Shown: piece by piece, positions 7,110 through 18,349 of the stretch
Position numbering within the stretch: position 1 is the first letter of the stretch
How the letters are laid out: each line of letters starts with the position of its first letter
Origin: Saccharofermentans sp.
GTDB taxonomy: Bacteria; Bacillota; Clostridia; Saccharofermentanales; Saccharofermentanaceae
Direction of reading: 5' to 3'
NCBI GenBank assembly: GCA_024403855.1
Contig: JAKSRC010000015.1
Coordinates: 1 to 41,866 of the forward strand
DNA: 41,866 bases
The notes under the pieces: generated by a model
Databases searched by the model: none
Seen by the model: only the letters and a program-made list of their open reading frames with translations
What the model was told of the DNA's origin: nothing
Position numbers and translations under genes: made by a program

Positions 7110-7951
7110 CAGATCTGCCTTTCAGCGTTATTTACAACGTGCTTCAAAAGAATTGCAGTTGTGATTGAACCGACTCCGCCGGGAACGGGAGTAATTGCAT
7201 CAACAATTTCGGATACCTTCTCGTAGTCGACATCGCCACAGAGTTTGCCTTCGCTGTCGACATTCATGCCGACGTCAATAACGATCTGGCCGGGCTTAAC
7301 GTAGTCAGGAGTGATCATTTTCGCGACACCGCAGCAAGCTACGATGATGTCCGCATTCTTGCACTCCTGCTGGATATTCTCAGTCTTTGTATGGCAAACA
7401 GTTACAGTAGCATTAGCTGTAATAAGAAGGAGCGCAACAGGCTTGCCGATAACGAGACTTCTTCCAACTACTGTGACCTTCTTGCCCTTTGTATCAATAC
7501 CATAGTGCTTTATGAGCGCCATAACTGCCTCTGCTGTACAGGGAGCTGCATCAGACTTGCCGGAAAGGACGAATTCCATATTTCTGTTATCCATAAAATC
7601 GGAATCCTTACCGGAATCAATAGTCTTGCGCATGTGCTCATCAGATAATGGCTTGGGCAATGGTCTGAAAACCAGTATTCCATGAACCTTCGGATCGTTA
7701 TTGATCGCATCGAAAGTCTTATCTAATTCTTCCTGGGAAACATCTACAGGAAGGCATGTTACTTCAACCTCAACGCCTGCAGATTCAAAGCGCTTTAAAA
7801 CGCCTCTTTCATATGCAAGGTCGTCACTTCTCTCGCCTACGCGCAAAATAGCAAGCTTGGGGTTTACGCCCTTGCTCTTAAGCTCTTCAACCTTGACCTT
7901 CAGTTCTTCGACAATCTTGTCAGCTACTTCTTTTCCGGCTAATCTTTTCAT
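7109..7951 (-). CDS. folD: FolD-type methylene-THF dehydrogenase lacking canonical catalytic residues
   Basis: Folate C1 enzyme, 280 residues from ATG 7951, just 5 nt after the fchA stop with GGTGGG as ribosome site; the longer reading needs a TTG start. The Rossmann motif VTVVGRSLVIGKP and the ending ITPVPGGVGSITTAIL are classic FolD. Two active-site positions deviate. The usual Y-x3-K motif reads YERGV, so the catalytic lysine is replaced by valine. GILVQLPLP reads GILVFRPLP, so the catalytic glutamine is phenylalanine. The aspartate of the KDxD segment is kept (GKDSD). Clostridial FolDs of this kind are reported to keep dehydrogenase but lack cyclohydrolase activity, which FchA supplies. 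The neighbouring fchA fits that division of labour. Confidence 0.88.
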   Translation of the reverse strand: MKRLAGKEVADKIVEELKVKVEELKSKGVNPKLAILRVGERSDDLAYERGVLKRFESAGVEVEVTCLPVDVSQEELDKTFDAINNDPKVHGILVFRPLPKPLSDEHMRKTIDSGKDSDFMDNRNMEFVLSGKSDAAPCTAEAVMALIKHYGIDTKGKKVTVVGRSLVIGKPVALLLITANATVTVCHTKTENIQQECKNADIIVACCGVAKMITPDYVKPGQIVIDVGMNVDSEGKLCGDVDYEKVSEIVDAITPVPGGVGSITTAILLKHVVNNAERQI

Positions 7952-7955
7952 TTTA

Positions 7956-8573
7956 TTACCCACCAATCAAAGCTTTCTTTACTTCCTCGTAGACCTTAGC
8001 GCAGATGACTGATGTCGCATTAACAAGCTCATCTGTCTTTCTGTTAAGGTCTTCTGCATATGCTCTGTCCTTCATGGACTTGGTATTAATATAAACGTTC
8101 ATGGCAGCGCCCTTTGCTGCTGTATCACAAGCTGCTGCAGCAACTCCGACATCACTTATAGCAAGTCTGGAGCCGATAACTGCAAGTCGCTCCAAAATCT
8201 TCGCTGTCTCATTTGCTTTTGCGACGACTTCGTAAGGTGCCGTACTTGCTTCCTTCAATACTGCTTCGAGGATCTCATCTCTGCCTTCCTGATCCTTAGG
8301 AATTGAGTAAGCTTTGGCAAGAGGCGCGAATACCTCCTCGTCCTTGTCGCCTAAAGCTTCGAATTCTTTAACAAGTTCACCGCATTTAGCGATAGTAGCT
8401 TCAATCTCTTCCTGATATTCGGCATACTTCTTCTTGCCGCTTGTAAGATTTCCTACCATTGAACCCAAAGCAGCTGCAATAGCACCGCAAACTGCAGAAG
8501 CTCCACCGCCACCGGGTGTAGGTGCGCCGGATGCCAATTCTTCAAGGAAACCGTTAACTGTTCTATCTGCCAT
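7956..8573 (-). CDS. fchA: Methenyl-THF cyclohydrolase / cyclodeaminase family protein FchA
   Basis: A 205-residue protein of the formiminotransferase-cyclodeaminase C-terminal family. The signature APTPGGGGASAVCGAIAAAL (residues 17-36) forms the folate-binding turn, followed by the family's all-helical chain. Free-standing members in Clostridia hydrolyse 5,10-methenyl-THF to 10-formyl-THF; others deaminate formimino-THF. No histidine-degradation genes are nearby, while a FolD without the cyclohydrolase lysine follows 4 bp downstream, so the cyclohydrolase role is favoured. GGGAG lies 9 nt upstream of ATG 8573. It is the first gene of the fchA-folD-rlmD operon. Confidence 0.85.
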   Translation of the reverse strand: MADRTVNGFLEELASGAPTPGGGGASAVCGAIAAALGSMVGNLTSGKKKYAEYQEEIEATIAKCGELVKEFEALGDKDEEVFAPLAKAYSIPKDQEGRDEILEAVLKEASTAPYEVVAKANETAKILERLAVIGSRLAISDVGVAAAACDTAAKGAAMNVYINTKSMKDRAYAEDLNRKTDELVNATSVICAKVYEEVKKALIGG

Positions 8574-8645
8574 GTGAGTAATCTCCCAAATCTTTATAAC
8601 CTTTATATTTTACTAGATATCTATGAGATGTGATATGCAAATTAA

Positions 8646-8669
8646 AAGGCTGCCTCGAAAGACAGCCTT
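8646..8669 (-). terminator. Terminator after the NlpC/P60 gene
   Basis: The arms AAGGCTG (8646-8652) and CAGCCTT (8663-8669) pair around a 10-nt loop. On the minus strand the stem is followed by TTAATTT. It lies 20 nt past the stop of the 8688-9980 gene. Confidence 0.75.
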
Positions 8670-8687
8670 CAATAACAAATTTGAACT

Positions 8688-9980
8688 TTACTGAATGATT
8701 CGCTTAATAGCTTTGATCTTCATCATGTCGAGCTTACCGTAAACTACCTTGCCCTTTGTGGATGAAGCGTGGATTACCTGGCCGTCACCAACATAGATAG
8801 CAACGTGTCCGCAATAGCTGCCGTAGTCGTAGCAAATGACATCGCCCCTCTTAATCTCACTTCTGGGAACACTTACACCGGACTTCTTCCAGATCTGTGT
8901 AGCGCCGTGAGGAACGGATACGCCAACCTGTGCATAACAATACTTTACAAGACCTGAGCAGTCGATACCCTTAGAAGAGCAACCACCGAAAACATACTTA
9001 ACGCCAAGCATTGTCTCAGCGATACTAACGATACTGTCGCCGTTCTTACCTGTAATCTTAGGAAGCTTCTTAGTATTACCGTAAGTTGTTTTGGACGAAG
9101 AGGAACCCTTGCTGCCACTGGAAGTACTTGTATTCTTCGGCTTAGGTGTGGGAGTAGGTGTAGGCGTCGGCGGAGCACTTGATGTCGTATATGATTTATA
9201 AACATATCCAGTCTTACCGCTGGACATCGTAACTTTGTACCACTTATCGCCAACGATTGCAGTTGCATGAAGCTTTGTATCCTGACCTACAACAGCAATC
9301 TGCTCTGATGCTGTAGAAGGTTCAGCTCTTACAATAAGGCTGCCCGTATCTACCCAGACAGATCTGTCAACTTTGACAGAGACCATTGTATCCTGGATTG
9401 AATTTGTAAGAACGTAACCTTCAGAACCACCTTCAGTTGTAACTCTTGACCAGGAATCACCTACGCCGGTTCTTGTAACCTGCTGACCTACATGGAGTGA
9501 CTCAACGGTCTTTGAATCCATATTAGGCTTTTCTTTAAGGATAGACTGGCTTGCTCTTACATAATAAGTTGAATTATCGGCAGCAAAGAATTCTGGATCC
9601 AAAAGCTCAATCGGGAGATTGGAACTGTCGTACTGCTGATAAACAGTATATTTAGGAATGTCTGTATAGCTTGAAGTACCGCAGACTTCTGTATACTCAG
9701 TGGAATCAGGAAGCTCACCTGCTTCGACATCTTCGCCATAATCAGAACTTATGAGTTCGTCAGCACTTCCTACAAGCGCCCAGTCTTCGATTACTACTTC
9801 ACCACTGTCGTTGGTTACTGTTCCGAAAACCGACTGGTAAGCATGAGATACCGCCATTGCGGGTGTCATGCCCTCACGAAGACCTATAGGCAGGCAAATA
9901 ATAGGGAGAGCCGCGAAAAAGCCCGTAGCGATAGCAAGTATATGCTGCTTCCTATTATGTTTTAAAACTATCTTCTTCAT
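8688..9980 (-). CDS. Secreted SH3-domain NlpC/P60 peptidoglycan hydrolase
   Basis: Cell-wall cysteine peptidase that would cut peptide stems of peptidoglycan outside the cell. I chose ATG 9980, with GGAG 4 nt upstream; the longer frame adds an implausible leader. The 430-residue product has a signal/anchor helix (about 13-35). Two bacterial SH3 domains follow (about 115-180 and 190-265: YVRASQSILKEKPNM and LIVRAEPSTASEQIA), then a Thr-Pro/Ser linker. The NlpC/P60 domain holds the triad Cys341 (DCSG), His392 (GHVAIYVG) and His404 (HASS). All catalytic residues are present. It is monocistronic, with terminators on both sides. A TATAAT -10 lies at 10017-10012 on the minus strand, but no good -35 was seen. 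Confidence 0.9.
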   Translation of the reverse strand: MKKIVLKHNRKQHILAIATGFFAALPIICLPIGLREGMTPAMAVSHAYQSVFGTVTNDSGEVVIEDWALVGSADELISSDYGEDVEAGELPDSTEYTEVCGTSSYTDIPKYTVYQQYDSSNLPIELLDPEFFAADNSTYYVRASQSILKEKPNMDSKTVESLHVGQQVTRTGVGDSWSRVTTEGGSEGYVLTNSIQDTMVSVKVDRSVWVDTGSLIVRAEPSTASEQIAVVGQDTKLHATAIVGDKWYKVTMSSGKTGYVYKSYTTSSAPPTPTPTPTPKPKNTSTSSGSKGSSSSKTTYGNTKKLPKITGKNGDSIVSIAETMLGVKYVFGGCSSKGIDCSGLVKYCYAQVGVSVPHGATQIWKKSGVSVPRSEIKRGDVICYDYGSYCGHVAIYVGDGQVIHASSTKGKVVYGKLDMMKIKAIKRIIQ

Positions 9981-10099
9981 ATATCTCCGGTTCGAAATAA
10001 ACTTCCGTTTAATTATACAACCCATTTGAGGGTGATTTTGTGGCAATTTTAAGCGCGCAGGCTTAGATCTGCACAAAAACGCCTCTGTAAACATAAATG

Positions 10100-10127
10100 C
10101 GCCGGAAGAGTATATACCCTTCCGGCG
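10100..10127 (-). terminator. Terminator of the rpoBC operon
   Basis: Perfect 9-bp arms 10100-10108 and 10119-10127 (CGCCGGAAG/CTTCCGGCG) lie 54 nt after the rpoC stop. On the minus strand they are followed by CATTTATGTTT, a broken T-run. A smaller hairpin, GCAATTG/CAATTGC at 10150-10168, lies directly after the stop and may assist. Confidence 0.7.
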
Positions 10128-10180
10128 TCATTATAACCTTTTCAGATGTGCAATTGATTTACAATTGCGCGACAAAGTAA

Positions 10181-13100
10181 TTACTTCTTATCCTTGTAAC
10201 CATCTACTTCGAGGGAAGACTCCAAACGATCCTGCTCGTCGAGAAGTTCGTTCTTTGCCTGTACCTGCTCGAGGTAATCGTTAGCGAAGAGCTCTTCGTC
10301 AGCCTCGCTCTCACCGTACTCGTGTCCTGTGATGAGCTTGCTGTTTGCCTTGATAACAGGAACAGCTGTGATGTCGCTGTGAGCCTTGATACCAGTACCG
10401 GCAGGGATAAGAGCACCGATGATAACGTTCTCCTTGATACCGATGAGCGGATCGACCTTGCCCTTGATAACAGCATCTGTAAGAACCTTTGCTGTCTCCT
10501 GGAAGGATGCAGCTGACATGAAGGAGTCAGATGCACTTGCGGCCTTAGCGATACCCAAGAGGATAGTCTTGCCGTTTGCAGGTCTGAGCTGCTGATCTTC
10601 AGGGAGTTCCTTATTCTTCTCTTCGATATCTCTGTTCTTGGATACGAAGTTGTACCAGTCAACAGTAGTACCTGTCATGAAGCCTGTATCACCCGGATCA
10701 TCGATCTGAACTCTTCTCATCATCTGCTTTGTGATGATTTCGATGTGCTTATCGTTGATGTTTACACCACCACCGTTGTAGTAAACCTTGGTGATCTCAG
10801 AGATGATGTACTTCTGAACGGCACGGATATCCTTAACTCTGAGGATTTCCTTAGGATCGATCTTACCGTCGATAACCTGATCGCCGGCTTCGATAACCTG
10901 ACCGTCTGTAACAGTAAGTGTTGCATGAGAAGGAACCTTGTATTCCATCTTCTCGATAGGGTTGCCCTTAGCGTCGAGGATAGGATCTACACCTTCATCG
11001 TAAACAGGTGTAACGATGATTGTCTTCTGCTTTGTCTTCTCGTTCTCAACGATTCTGACAGAACCAGGAACAGAGGAGATGATACCGTGACCCTTAGGAT
11101 CTCTTGCTTCGAAGATTTCTGTAACTCGAGGGAGACCCTGTGTGATATCTTCACCGGAAGCAGCGATACCACCGGAGTGGAACGTTCTCATTGTAAGCTG
11201 TGTACCAGGCTCACCGATTGACTGAGCAGCGATGATACCAACAGCTTCACCGACAGCAACAGAACGGCCTGTTGCGAGGTTGATACCGTAGCACTTGGAG
11301 CATACGCCTCTTCTTGAACGGCAGTCGAATACTGATCTGATCTTGAGCTTGCCCAAGTCTTCGATTCCCTGTCTAGAAAGGATCTTGCCGGAAGCTTCTG
11401 CTTCAGCAACCTTAGCAGCAATCTTGCTTTCACGCTCAGCGATCTTCTCAGCTGTCTCAGCGCCCTTAATCTTTACGGAATCCTTAACAGCCTGTCTTGC
11501 TTCGTTAGCTTCTTTCTTAGCAATCTCAACTGACTTGCAGATTGCTTCAGCCTTAAGAGCATCGATCAACTCATCCTTCTTAACGATGATCTCGCCTGTC
11601 TGGTAGTTCTTGATGTCCTCAGCTGCATAACGGCCATAGAGACGGTCGTTAAGAGACTTGATAACGTTAGTATGCTTATTGGAAACCTCTGTGATCTCCT
11701 TAACCCATGTAAAGTCATCAGTACCGCAGTCTTCTTCAGTAACAACAACTGCCTGAGCAACGTCAACGAGACGTCTTGTAAGGTAACCAGATTCAGCTGT
11801 CTTAAGAGCTGTATCGGAGAGAGCCTTACGAGCACCGTGTGAAGAAATGAAGAACTCGAGCACGTTCATACCTTCACGGAGGTTAGACTTGATCGGAATT
11901 TCGATTGTGTTACCGGTTGTATCCTGCATAAGACCACGCATACCTGCGAGCTGCTTAATCTGGTTGTTAGAACCACGGGCACCGGAGTCAGCCATCATTC
12001 GGATCGGGTTGTAAATATCAAGGTTATCCAACAAAGCCTTGGTGATGTTGTTTGTTGTTTCAGACCAAACCTTTGTAACTTCGTTGTGACGCTCTGTCTC
12101 AGTGAAGAAACCTGCTTCAGCAGCTTCGTTGATCTCTTCAACCTTCTCATCACCTTCCTTGATCATCTTATCCTTGATGTCAGGGATGATCATGTCTTCG
12201 ATACCGATAGAGATACCGGAGATAGTGGAGAATCTGTAACCCATAGACTTAACGTCATCGAGGAAGATTGTTGTTCTCTCAAGGCCGTGTGTAGCGATGC
12301 ATCTTGCGATGATCTTTTCGAGCTTCTTCTTGCCCAAAGCGAACTCAAACTTGAAATCTGAATCGGGCTTTTCAGCCTTCTGCTTAGCAGCACGCTCTCT
12401 CTGTGAGCTGAGTCTCTCGAAGTCGATCTCAAGCTTAAGACGGTTCTCAGGCTTTGTTCTGTCAACAAAACCGATATCCTGAGGAACGATCTGGTTGAAG
12501 ATGAATCTACCGAGAGTTGACTCTACGATACCTGTCTCAACCTTGCCATTGATCTCTCTGGAAACACGAACCTTGATCATGCTGTGGAGCGTGATCTGGT
12601 GAGCGTCATATGCCATCTGAGCCTCGTCGATTGATGAGAATACCATACCCTCACCGATATCGTTCTCTACTTCCATTGTGAGGTAGTAGCATCCGAGGAT
12701 CATATCCTGTGTAGGAACTGTAACCGGCTTACCATCCTGAGGCTTCAAGAGGTTGTTTGTAGCAAGCATAAGGAATCTTGCCTCTGCCTGAGCCTCTGCA
12801 GAAAGCGGTACGTGTACAGCCATCTGGTCACCGTCGAAGTCAGCGTTAAAGCCTGTACATACGAGAGGGTGAAGCTTGATAGCACGACCTTCTACGAGAA
12901 CAGGCTCGAATGCCTGGATAGAAAGTCTGTGGAGTGTAGGCGCACGGTTCAAAAGTACCGGATGATCCTGAATGATCTCTTCGAGGATATCCCAAACTTC
13001 AGGAACCTTAGCATCTACCTGTCTTCTAGCTGTCTTAATATTGAGCTTGTCGTTGATTTCAACGAGCTTCTTGATTACGAAGGGCTTGAAGAGCTCCAAT

Positions 13101-14212
13101 GCCATCTCCTTAGGGAGACCGCACTGATGCATCTTGAGCTCAGGTCCAACGATGATTACTGAACGTCCTGAGTAGTCTACACGCTTACCGAGGAGGTTCT
13201 GTCTGAAACGACCCTGCTTACCCTTGAGCATGTCAGACAATGACTTGAGCTGTCTGTTGCTTGTAGCAGATGTTGAACCCTTAACAGGTGTTCCGTGACG
13301 GCCGTTGTCGATCAAAGCGTCAACAGCTTCCTGGAGCATTCTCTTCTCGTTACGAACGATAATCTCAGGTGCACCAAGGTCAAGGAGCTTCTTAAGACGG
13401 TTATTTCTTCCGATAACTCTTCTGTAGAGATCGTTAAGATCTGAAGTAGCATAACGGCCACCATCCAAAGGTACCATAGGACGGAGTTCAGGCGGCAATA
13501 CAGGGATAACGTCAAGAACCATCCACTCGGGCTTGTTGCCGGAAGCCTTGAAAGCTTCTGCAATCTCGAGTCTCTTGTTGATCTTGAGTCTCTTCTGTGT
13601 GCTTACTGAACCAATCTTCTCTTCCTTGAGTGTCTCGATGATCTCATCGATGTTGAGCTCAGAAAGGAGAATCTTGATAGCCTCGGCACCCATCTTTGCA
13701 ACGAAAGAATCCTTGCCGCACTTATCCTTTACAGACTTGAACTGATCTTCTGTAATAATGTCATACTTGTTAAGACCTGTTTCAACGCTGTTGCCCGGAT
13801 CGACTACGATGTACTTGGAGTAGTAAAGAACACTCTCAAGCTGCTTAACTGTGAGGTCAAGCAATGTACCGATCTTTGAAGGCTGAGTCTTGAAATACCA
13901 GATGTGTGATACAGGTGTAGCGAGCTGGATGTGACCGAGTCTTTCACGACGAACTGTGTTCTTTGTTACTTCGACTCCGCACTTGTCGCAGATCATACCC
14001 TTGAATCTGATCTTCTTATACTTACCGCAGCGGCACTCCCAAGACTTTGTTGGTCCGAAAATCTTCTCGCAGAAGAGTCCGTCGACCTCAGGTCTCTGAG
14101 TACGATAGTTGATTGTCTCAGGCTTCTTAACTTCGCCGTGAGACCAAGCCTTGATAACCTCAGGAGATGCAAGCTGAATACTTATTTTTGTAAGATGATT
14201 CTGATTATTCAT
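10181..14212 (-). CDS. rpoC: RNA polymerase beta-prime subunit
   Basis: Largest catalytic subunit of RNA polymerase, 1343 residues, longer than the roughly 1200 usual in Firmicutes. The first zinc site is Cys60/62/75/78. The magnesium-binding loop [12 protein letters not shown] is near 454-465. The second zinc site is Cys829, 964, 971 and 974. The trigger-loop region ([16 protein letters not shown]) is intact and lacks the large proteobacterial insertion. Extra length comes partly from an Ala/Lys/Glu-rich, probably helical insertion at about 887-945 between the second-zinc cysteines. The start is ATG 14212, 18 bp after rpoB, with GGAG 13 nt upstream. It is co-transcribed with rpoB and ends at the hairpin at 10100-10127. 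Confidence 0.98.
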   Translation of the reverse strand: MNNQNHLTKISIQLASPEVIKAWSHGEVKKPETINYRTQRPEVDGLFCEKIFGPTKSWECRCGKYKKIRFKGMICDKCGVEVTKNTVRRERLGHIQLATPVSHIWYFKTQPSKIGTLLDLTVKQLESVLYYSKYIVVDPGNSVETGLNKYDIITEDQFKSVKDKCGKDSFVAKMGAEAIKILLSELNIDEIIETLKEEKIGSVSTQKRLKINKRLEIAEAFKASGNKPEWMVLDVIPVLPPELRPMVPLDGGRYATSDLNDLYRRVIGRNNRLKKLLDLGAPEIIVRNEKRMLQEAVDALIDNGRHGTPVKGSTSATSNRQLKSLSDMLKGKQGRFRQNLLGKRVDYSGRSVIIVGPELKMHQCGLPKEMALELFKPFVIKKLVEINDKLNIKTARRQVDAKVPEVWDILEEIIQDHPVLLNRAPTLHRLSIQAFEPVLVEGRAIKLHPLVCTGFNADFDGDQMAVHVPLSAEAQAEARFLMLATNNLLKPQDGKPVTVPTQDMILGCYYLTMEVENDIGEGMVFSSIDEAQMAYDAHQITLHSMIKVRVSREINGKVETGIVESTLGRFIFNQIVPQDIGFVDRTKPENRLKLEIDFERLSSQRERAAKQKAEKPDSDFKFEFALGKKKLEKIIARCIATHGLERTTIFLDDVKSMGYRFSTISGISIGIEDMIIPDIKDKMIKEGDEKVEEINEAAEAGFFTETERHNEVTKVWSETTNNITKALLDNLDIYNPIRMMADSGARGSNNQIKQLAGMRGLMQDTTGNTIEIPIKSNLREGMNVLEFFISSHGARKALSDTALKTAESGYLTRRLVDVAQAVVVTEEDCGTDDFTWVKEITEVSNKHTNVIKSLNDRLYGRYAAEDIKNYQTGEIIVKKDELIDALKAEAICKSVEIAKKEANEARQAVKDSVKIKGAETAEKIAERESKIAAKVAEAEASGKILSRQGIEDLGKLKIRSVFDCRSRRGVCSKCYGINLATGRSVAVGEAVGIIAAQSIGEPGTQLTMRTFHSGGIAASGEDITQGLPRVTEIFEARDPKGHGIISSVPGSVRIVENEKTKQKTIIVTPVYDEGVDPILDAKGNPIEKMEYKVPSHATLTVTDGQVIEAGDQVIDGKIDPKEILRVKDIRAVQKYIISEITKVYYNGGGVNINDKHIEIITKQMMRRVQIDDPGDTGFMTGTTVDWYNFVSKNRDIEEKNKELPEDQQLRPANGKTILLGIAKAASASDSFMSAASFQETAKVLTDAVIKGKVDPLIGIKENVIIGALIPAGTGIKAHSDITAVPVIKANSKLITGHEYGESEADEELFANDYLEQVQAKNELLDEQDRLESSLEVDGYKDKK

Positions 14213-14230
14213 ATCTATCTTTTATCTCCT

Positions 14231-17200
14231 TTACATGTCGTCGCCATCGTCAGCGAAATCGTCAGCGAAGTCGCCATCTTCTTCCTTGATGTTTCCGAGC
14301 TCATCAGCCTCTACGAAGCCTTCGCTGAAAATGTTGGAAGGTGACTCTGCGTCTTCACCGTCGAGGGATGCTCTTGTGGATTCATCCATCTCGCTGTATG
14401 TATCAAATGACTGTCTGTCTTCAGCAACATATTCCTTATCGTCGGTATATGTGCGGACATCCAATGCCAACGCCTTCAATTCGTTAACAAGGACATTGAA
14501 TGACTCAGGGATACCCGGTTCAGGAATGTTCTTGCCGCGGATGATAGCGTCATATGTCTTAGAACGGCCTTCGATATCGTCGGACTTAACTGTGAGGATT
14601 TCCTTGAGAGTATGAGCAGCACCGTAAGCTTCGAGTGCCCAAACTTCCATCTCACCGAATCTCTGTCCGCCGAACTGAGCTTTACCGCCCAAAGGCTGCT
14701 GTGTAACGAGTGAGTAAGGACCAGTGGATCTTGCGTGCATCTTGTCGTCAACCAAGTGGTGCAACTTCATGTAGTACATGATACCTACTGTTACTCTGTT
14801 CTCGAAAGGTTCACCTGTACGTCCATCGTAAAGAACAGTCTTACCGTCCTTATCGATTCCTGCAAGCTCGAAAGCATCAGCGATGTCGTTCTCGTTTGCA
14901 CCGTCGAATACAGGTGTTGCGATCTTCCAGTTGAGAGCCTTAGCTGCTCTACCAAGGTGTACCTCGAGGAGCTGACCGATGTTCATACGTGAAGGAACGC
15001 CGAGAGGGTTCAAGCAGATATCGAGTGTTGTACCATCGGGCAAGAAAGGCATATCTTCTTCAGGAAGTACTCTTGAAACGACACCCTTGTTACCGTGACG
15101 ACCAGCCATCTTATCGCCGATTGAAAGCTTACGCTTCTGAGCGACATAAACGCGGACTCTCTTATCTACACCATTCTTCAAGTTGCCGTTTGTCTCCTTT
15201 GTAGAAACAACAACGTCAACGACTACACCGGAACCGCCGTGAGGAACACGCTTTGAAGTATCCTTAACTTCTCTTGCTCTCTCGTTGAAGATTGCCTTGT
15301 AAAGTCTCTCTTCTGCTGTCTGGTCTGTCTCGCCCTTAGGTGAAACCTTACCAACGAGGATGTCGCCATCCTTGACTTCAGCACCGATCATTACGATACC
15401 GTTCTCATCAAGGTTAGAAAGAGCTTCGTCAGATACGTTAGGAACTTCTCTTGTGATCTGCTCAGCACCGAGCTTTGTCTCACGTGCTTCGCACTCATGC
15501 TCTTCGATATGGATAGATGTATAAACATCATCTCTTACGATTCTTTCATTTACGAGAACAGCGTCCTCGTAGTTATAACCTTCCCATGTTGTGAATCCGA
15601 TGAGAACGTTACGTCCGAGAGCAAGCTCACCGCTGTCTGTAGCAGGACCGTCTGCGATTGTATCGCCGGCCTTGATCTTATCGCCGATAGCAACGATAGG
15701 ACGCTGGTTGATGCATGTGCTCTGGTTGGATCTCTGATACTTAGCGAGCATGTACAAATCTACTTCGCCATCTGCGCGTGTAACTTCAATCCTGTCTGCT
15801 GCAACGAAAGAAACGATACCGTCGTGTGATGCAACGATACATACGCCGGAGTCCTTAGCTGCACGATATTCCATACCTGTTCCGATGATAGGTGCCTCAG
15901 GCTTAACGAGAGGTACTGCCTGACGCTGCATGTTGGAGCCCATGAGAGCACGGTTAGCGTCGTCGTTACCAAGGAACGGGATAAGTGATGTAGATACGGA
16001 TACGAGCTGCTTAGGAGAGATGTCCATGTAGTCAACCTGATCAGGGTCAAGCTGCAAGAACTGGTCTAAGTAACGGCATACGATCTTCTTGCTGATGAAA
16101 CGGCCCTCTTCATCGATAGGCTCGTTTGCCTGAGCGATGTTGTACTCATCCTCTTCGTCAGCGGACATGTAAACAACTTCATCTGTAACTCTCTGAGCTA
16201 CCTTGTCGTACTTTCTGTAAGGTGTCTCGATGAAACCATACTTGTTGATACGAGCATAGATAGCAAGAGATGTCATAAGACCGATGTTCTGACCTTCCGG
16301 TGTCTCGATAGTACACATACGTCCGTAGTGTGTAGGGTTGATATCGCGGACTTCCATTGAAGCTCTTTCACGGGAGATACCGCCAGGACCCAATGCGGAA
16401 AGTCTTCTCTTGTTCGTAAGCTCGGCGAGAGGGTTGTTCTGGTCAGCGAATGCTGAAAGCTGAGATGAACCGAAGAATTCTCTGAATGCAGCGCTCAAAG
16501 GTCTTGTGTTAACAAGGCTTGTAGCTGTAACAACTTCGCCTTCCTTGCTGGAAATCTGAGAGATTCTGTCTCTTGTATTCTTCTCGACTCTCTGGATACC
16601 TGTACGGAGCTGGTTCTGGAGGAGCTCGCCTACAGACTTAACTCTACGGTTACCCAAGTGGTCGATGTTGTCGATTCTACCGATGCCTCTGTGCAATCCG
16701 ATGTAGTAAGAAACGAATGCATAGATATCATCGATTGTGAGGTTTCTGGGCATCAAGTCTTCCTTGCGCTCAGCCATTGCAGCTTCGAGTCTGGAAGCGA
16801 TGTCATTCTTGCTCTCAGCCTTAACCTGCTCAAGGATCTCTCTGAGGACGCCGACTCTAACCTTCTCGTTAATGCCTGTTCTCTCAAGATCGAACTTCTT
16901 GAACTCAGCCTTTGTAATGCTGTTAGCAATATAAGCCTCAGCGTTAACTCTTCCGTTGCCGATAACCTTGAGAGGTACATCCTCGAACTCATCCTCATCA
17001 GCTGCGCGAACGAGCTTTCTGGGGAAGATCATTACGGACATAACGCCGGAGTCATCGATCTTAGAAGCGATTTCTTCTGTGATTACGGTGTTCTTCTTGC
17101 AGATGAGCTCACCGTCTTCTGTAACTACATTGTCAGCAGTCTTGCTTCCGAGGATTCTTGTGGAAAGCTCGAACTTCTTGTTGACCTTGTAGATACCGAC

Positions 17201-18175
17201 TCTCTCAAGATCGTATCTTAAGGAATCGAAATATGTCTTGTTAAGGATGTTCTTCGCATTATCAAGTGTGAAGGGCTCGTTGTTGCGAACCTTCTTGAAG
17301 AACTCCTGAAGAGCTGCTACCTCAGGATCGGAAGCATTTCTTGTCTCGTCCTTCTCAAGTGTCATTCTGAGGCACTCTTCGTCACCAAACATGTTGATGA
17401 TGTCCTCATTTGTTGTGAGGCCGAGGCATCTCAGGAATACTGAGAGGGAAATCTTATGAGACTTATCTACTACGATGTAGATAAGGTTGTACTCGTCGGG
17501 ATCATTGTTTGCGTCAGGTGAGCCAGCAGCCTTAAGAGCTCTTTCCTTCGCATTGAGCTTGCTCTCCTTCTCATCTTCTTCGATGAGGATCCATGAACCT
17601 CTGTAAGGGATAAGTTCAGCAGAAAGCAATCTGTTGCCCATCTTAGATCTCATCTCGGAATAATAAGCACCGGGAGATCTTACAATCTGATTGATTACAA
17701 CACGCTCAGCGCCGTTGACAATAAACGTACCCTGATCAGTCATGATAGGGAAATTGCCTACGAAAGCTGTCTCGTCTGTAACTGTTCCGTCAATCTTGTT
17801 GTGGAGTCTGAGCTGAATGCTCAAAGGAGCGGCATAGTTGCTGTCGTTCTTCTTACAGCTGTCAATAATTGCTGACTTGGTAAGCTTAAGGGGGTTCTTT
17901 ACTTCCTTGCCCCTCTTACCCTTGCCATCCTTCTCCTTGCCTGTGGGATCACAGGGATTCTCCGAATCGAAAATCTTTCCGACAAAATAGACTTCGTACT
18001 TACCCTGATCATCAGAAATCGGCGATACTTCGTCGAAAATCTGCTGCATACCCTCGTCGATGAACCACTGATAGGACTGCTTCTGGTTCTCGATAAGGTT
18101 AGGCACCTCGATTACTTCTTTAATCTTGGAATAAGACTGTCGCTCTGTCTTGCCTTGTTTTACGGAATGGACCAT
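14231..18175 (-). CDS. rpoB: RNA polymerase beta subunit with non-consensus rifampicin pocket
   Basis: Beta subunit of RNA polymerase, 1314 residues, longer than the usual 1180-1240. A Lys/Gly-rich stretch near 75-95 ([17 protein letters not shown]) accounts for some of the excess. Conserved blocks include [12 protein letters not shown], the fork/rifampicin region, and [20 protein letters not shown]. In the rifampicin cluster [18 protein letters not shown] followed by [14 protein letters not shown] is read. By E. coli numbering this means Q513A, M515A and H526N with S531 kept, and P560T, P567Q and I572M nearby. The start ATG 18175 has an excellent ribosome site, GAGGTGATT, 8 nt upstream. The gene has its own promoter and no ribosomal protein gene before it. 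Confidence 0.98.
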   Translation of the reverse strand: MVHSVKQGKTERQSYSKIKEVIEVPNLIENQKQSYQWFIDEGMQQIFDEVSPISDDQGKYEVYFVGKIFDSENPCDPTGKEKDGKGKRGKEVKNPLKLTKSAIIDSCKKNDSNYAAPLSIQLRLHNKIDGTVTDETAFVGNFPIMTDQGTFIVNGAERVVINQIVRSPGAYYSEMRSKMGNRLLSAELIPYRGSWILIEEDEKESKLNAKERALKAAGSPDANNDPDEYNLIYIVVDKSHKISLSVFLRCLGLTTNEDIINMFGDEECLRMTLEKDETRNASDPEVAALQEFFKKVRNNEPFTLDNAKNILNKTYFDSLRYDLERVGIYKVNKKFELSTRILGSKTADNVVTEDGELICKKNTVITEEIASKIDDSGVMSVMIFPRKLVRAADEDEFEDVPLKVIGNGRVNAEAYIANSITKAEFKKFDLERTGINEKVRVGVLREILEQVKAESKNDIASRLEAAMAERKEDLMPRNLTIDDIYAFVSYYIGLHRGIGRIDNIDHLGNRRVKSVGELLQNQLRTGIQRVEKNTRDRISQISSKEGEVVTATSLVNTRPLSAAFREFFGSSQLSAFADQNNPLAELTNKRRLSALGPGGISRERASMEVRDINPTHYGRMCTIETPEGQNIGLMTSLAIYARINKYGFIETPYRKYDKVAQRVTDEVVYMSADEEDEYNIAQANEPIDEEGRFISKKIVCRYLDQFLQLDPDQVDYMDISPKQLVSVSTSLIPFLGNDDANRALMGSNMQRQAVPLVKPEAPIIGTGMEYRAAKDSGVCIVASHDGIVSFVAADRIEVTRADGEVDLYMLAKYQRSNQSTCINQRPIVAIGDKIKAGDTIADGPATDSGELALGRNVLIGFTTWEGYNYEDAVLVNERIVRDDVYTSIHIEEHECEARETKLGAEQITREVPNVSDEALSNLDENGIVMIGAEVKDGDILVGKVSPKGETDQTAEERLYKAIFNERAREVKDTSKRVPHGGSGVVVDVVVSTKETNGNLKNGVDKRVRVYVAQKRKLSIGDKMAGRHGNKGVVSRVLPEEDMPFLPDGTTLDICLNPLGVPSRMNIGQLLEVHLGRAAKALNWKIATPVFDGANENDIADAFELAGIDKDGKTVLYDGRTGEPFENRVTVGIMYYMKLHHLVDDKMHARSTGPYSLVTQQPLGGKAQFGGQRFGEMEVWALEAYGAAHTLKEILTVKSDDIEGRSKTYDAIIRGKNIPEPGIPESFNVLVNELKALALDVRTYTDDKEYVAEDRQSFDTYSEMDESTRASLDGEDAESPSNIFSEGFVEADELGNIKEEDGDFADDFADDGDDM

Positions 18176-18282
18176 TGTTAACGAATCACCTCACACAAAG
18201 CTTAAAAACACATGGTTTAAGCGGTTTCTTGGTTGAAAAGTATTTTTAATTAACATAAAAATTCTTTCCCGTCAAGAGAAAA

Positions 18283-18296
18283 GGGCATAATTGCCC
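18283..18296 (-). promoter_or_regulatory. Terminator-like hairpin in the rpoB leader (possible attenuator)
   Basis: Stem GGGCA/TGCCC with an ATTA loop, followed on the minus strand by TTTTCTCTT. It lies about 20-30 nt after the predicted rpoB transcription start and about 110 nt before ATG 18175. The stem is short (5 bp), so attenuation is only a suggestion. Confidence 0.35.
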
Positions 18297-18320
18297 AAAC
18301 CCATTACGACGCAGTAAAGA

Positions 18321-18349
18321 ATTATATAGATGTTAACAACTTTTGTCAA
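18321..18349 (-). promoter_or_regulatory. Perfect-consensus promoter of rpoBC
   Basis: TTGACA (18349-18344), exactly 17 nt, then TATAAT (18326-18321) on the minus strand: a full match to the sigma-A consensus. The predicted start is near 18314, giving a leader of about 140 nt. This supports independent transcription of rpoBC. Confidence 0.88.

Noticed and set aside
10204..10662. Second protein in another frame at the rpoC 3' end
   Set aside because: The Ser/Arg-rich product is typical of a frame-shifted shadow of rpoC, which is intact to its stop.
16658..17221. Plus-strand 187-codon frame inside rpoB
   Set aside because: It is antisense to a strongly conserved gene, with no promoter, ribosome site or domain; a codon-bias shadow. 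The same holds for the other long antisense frames over rpoBC, gltB and glnN.
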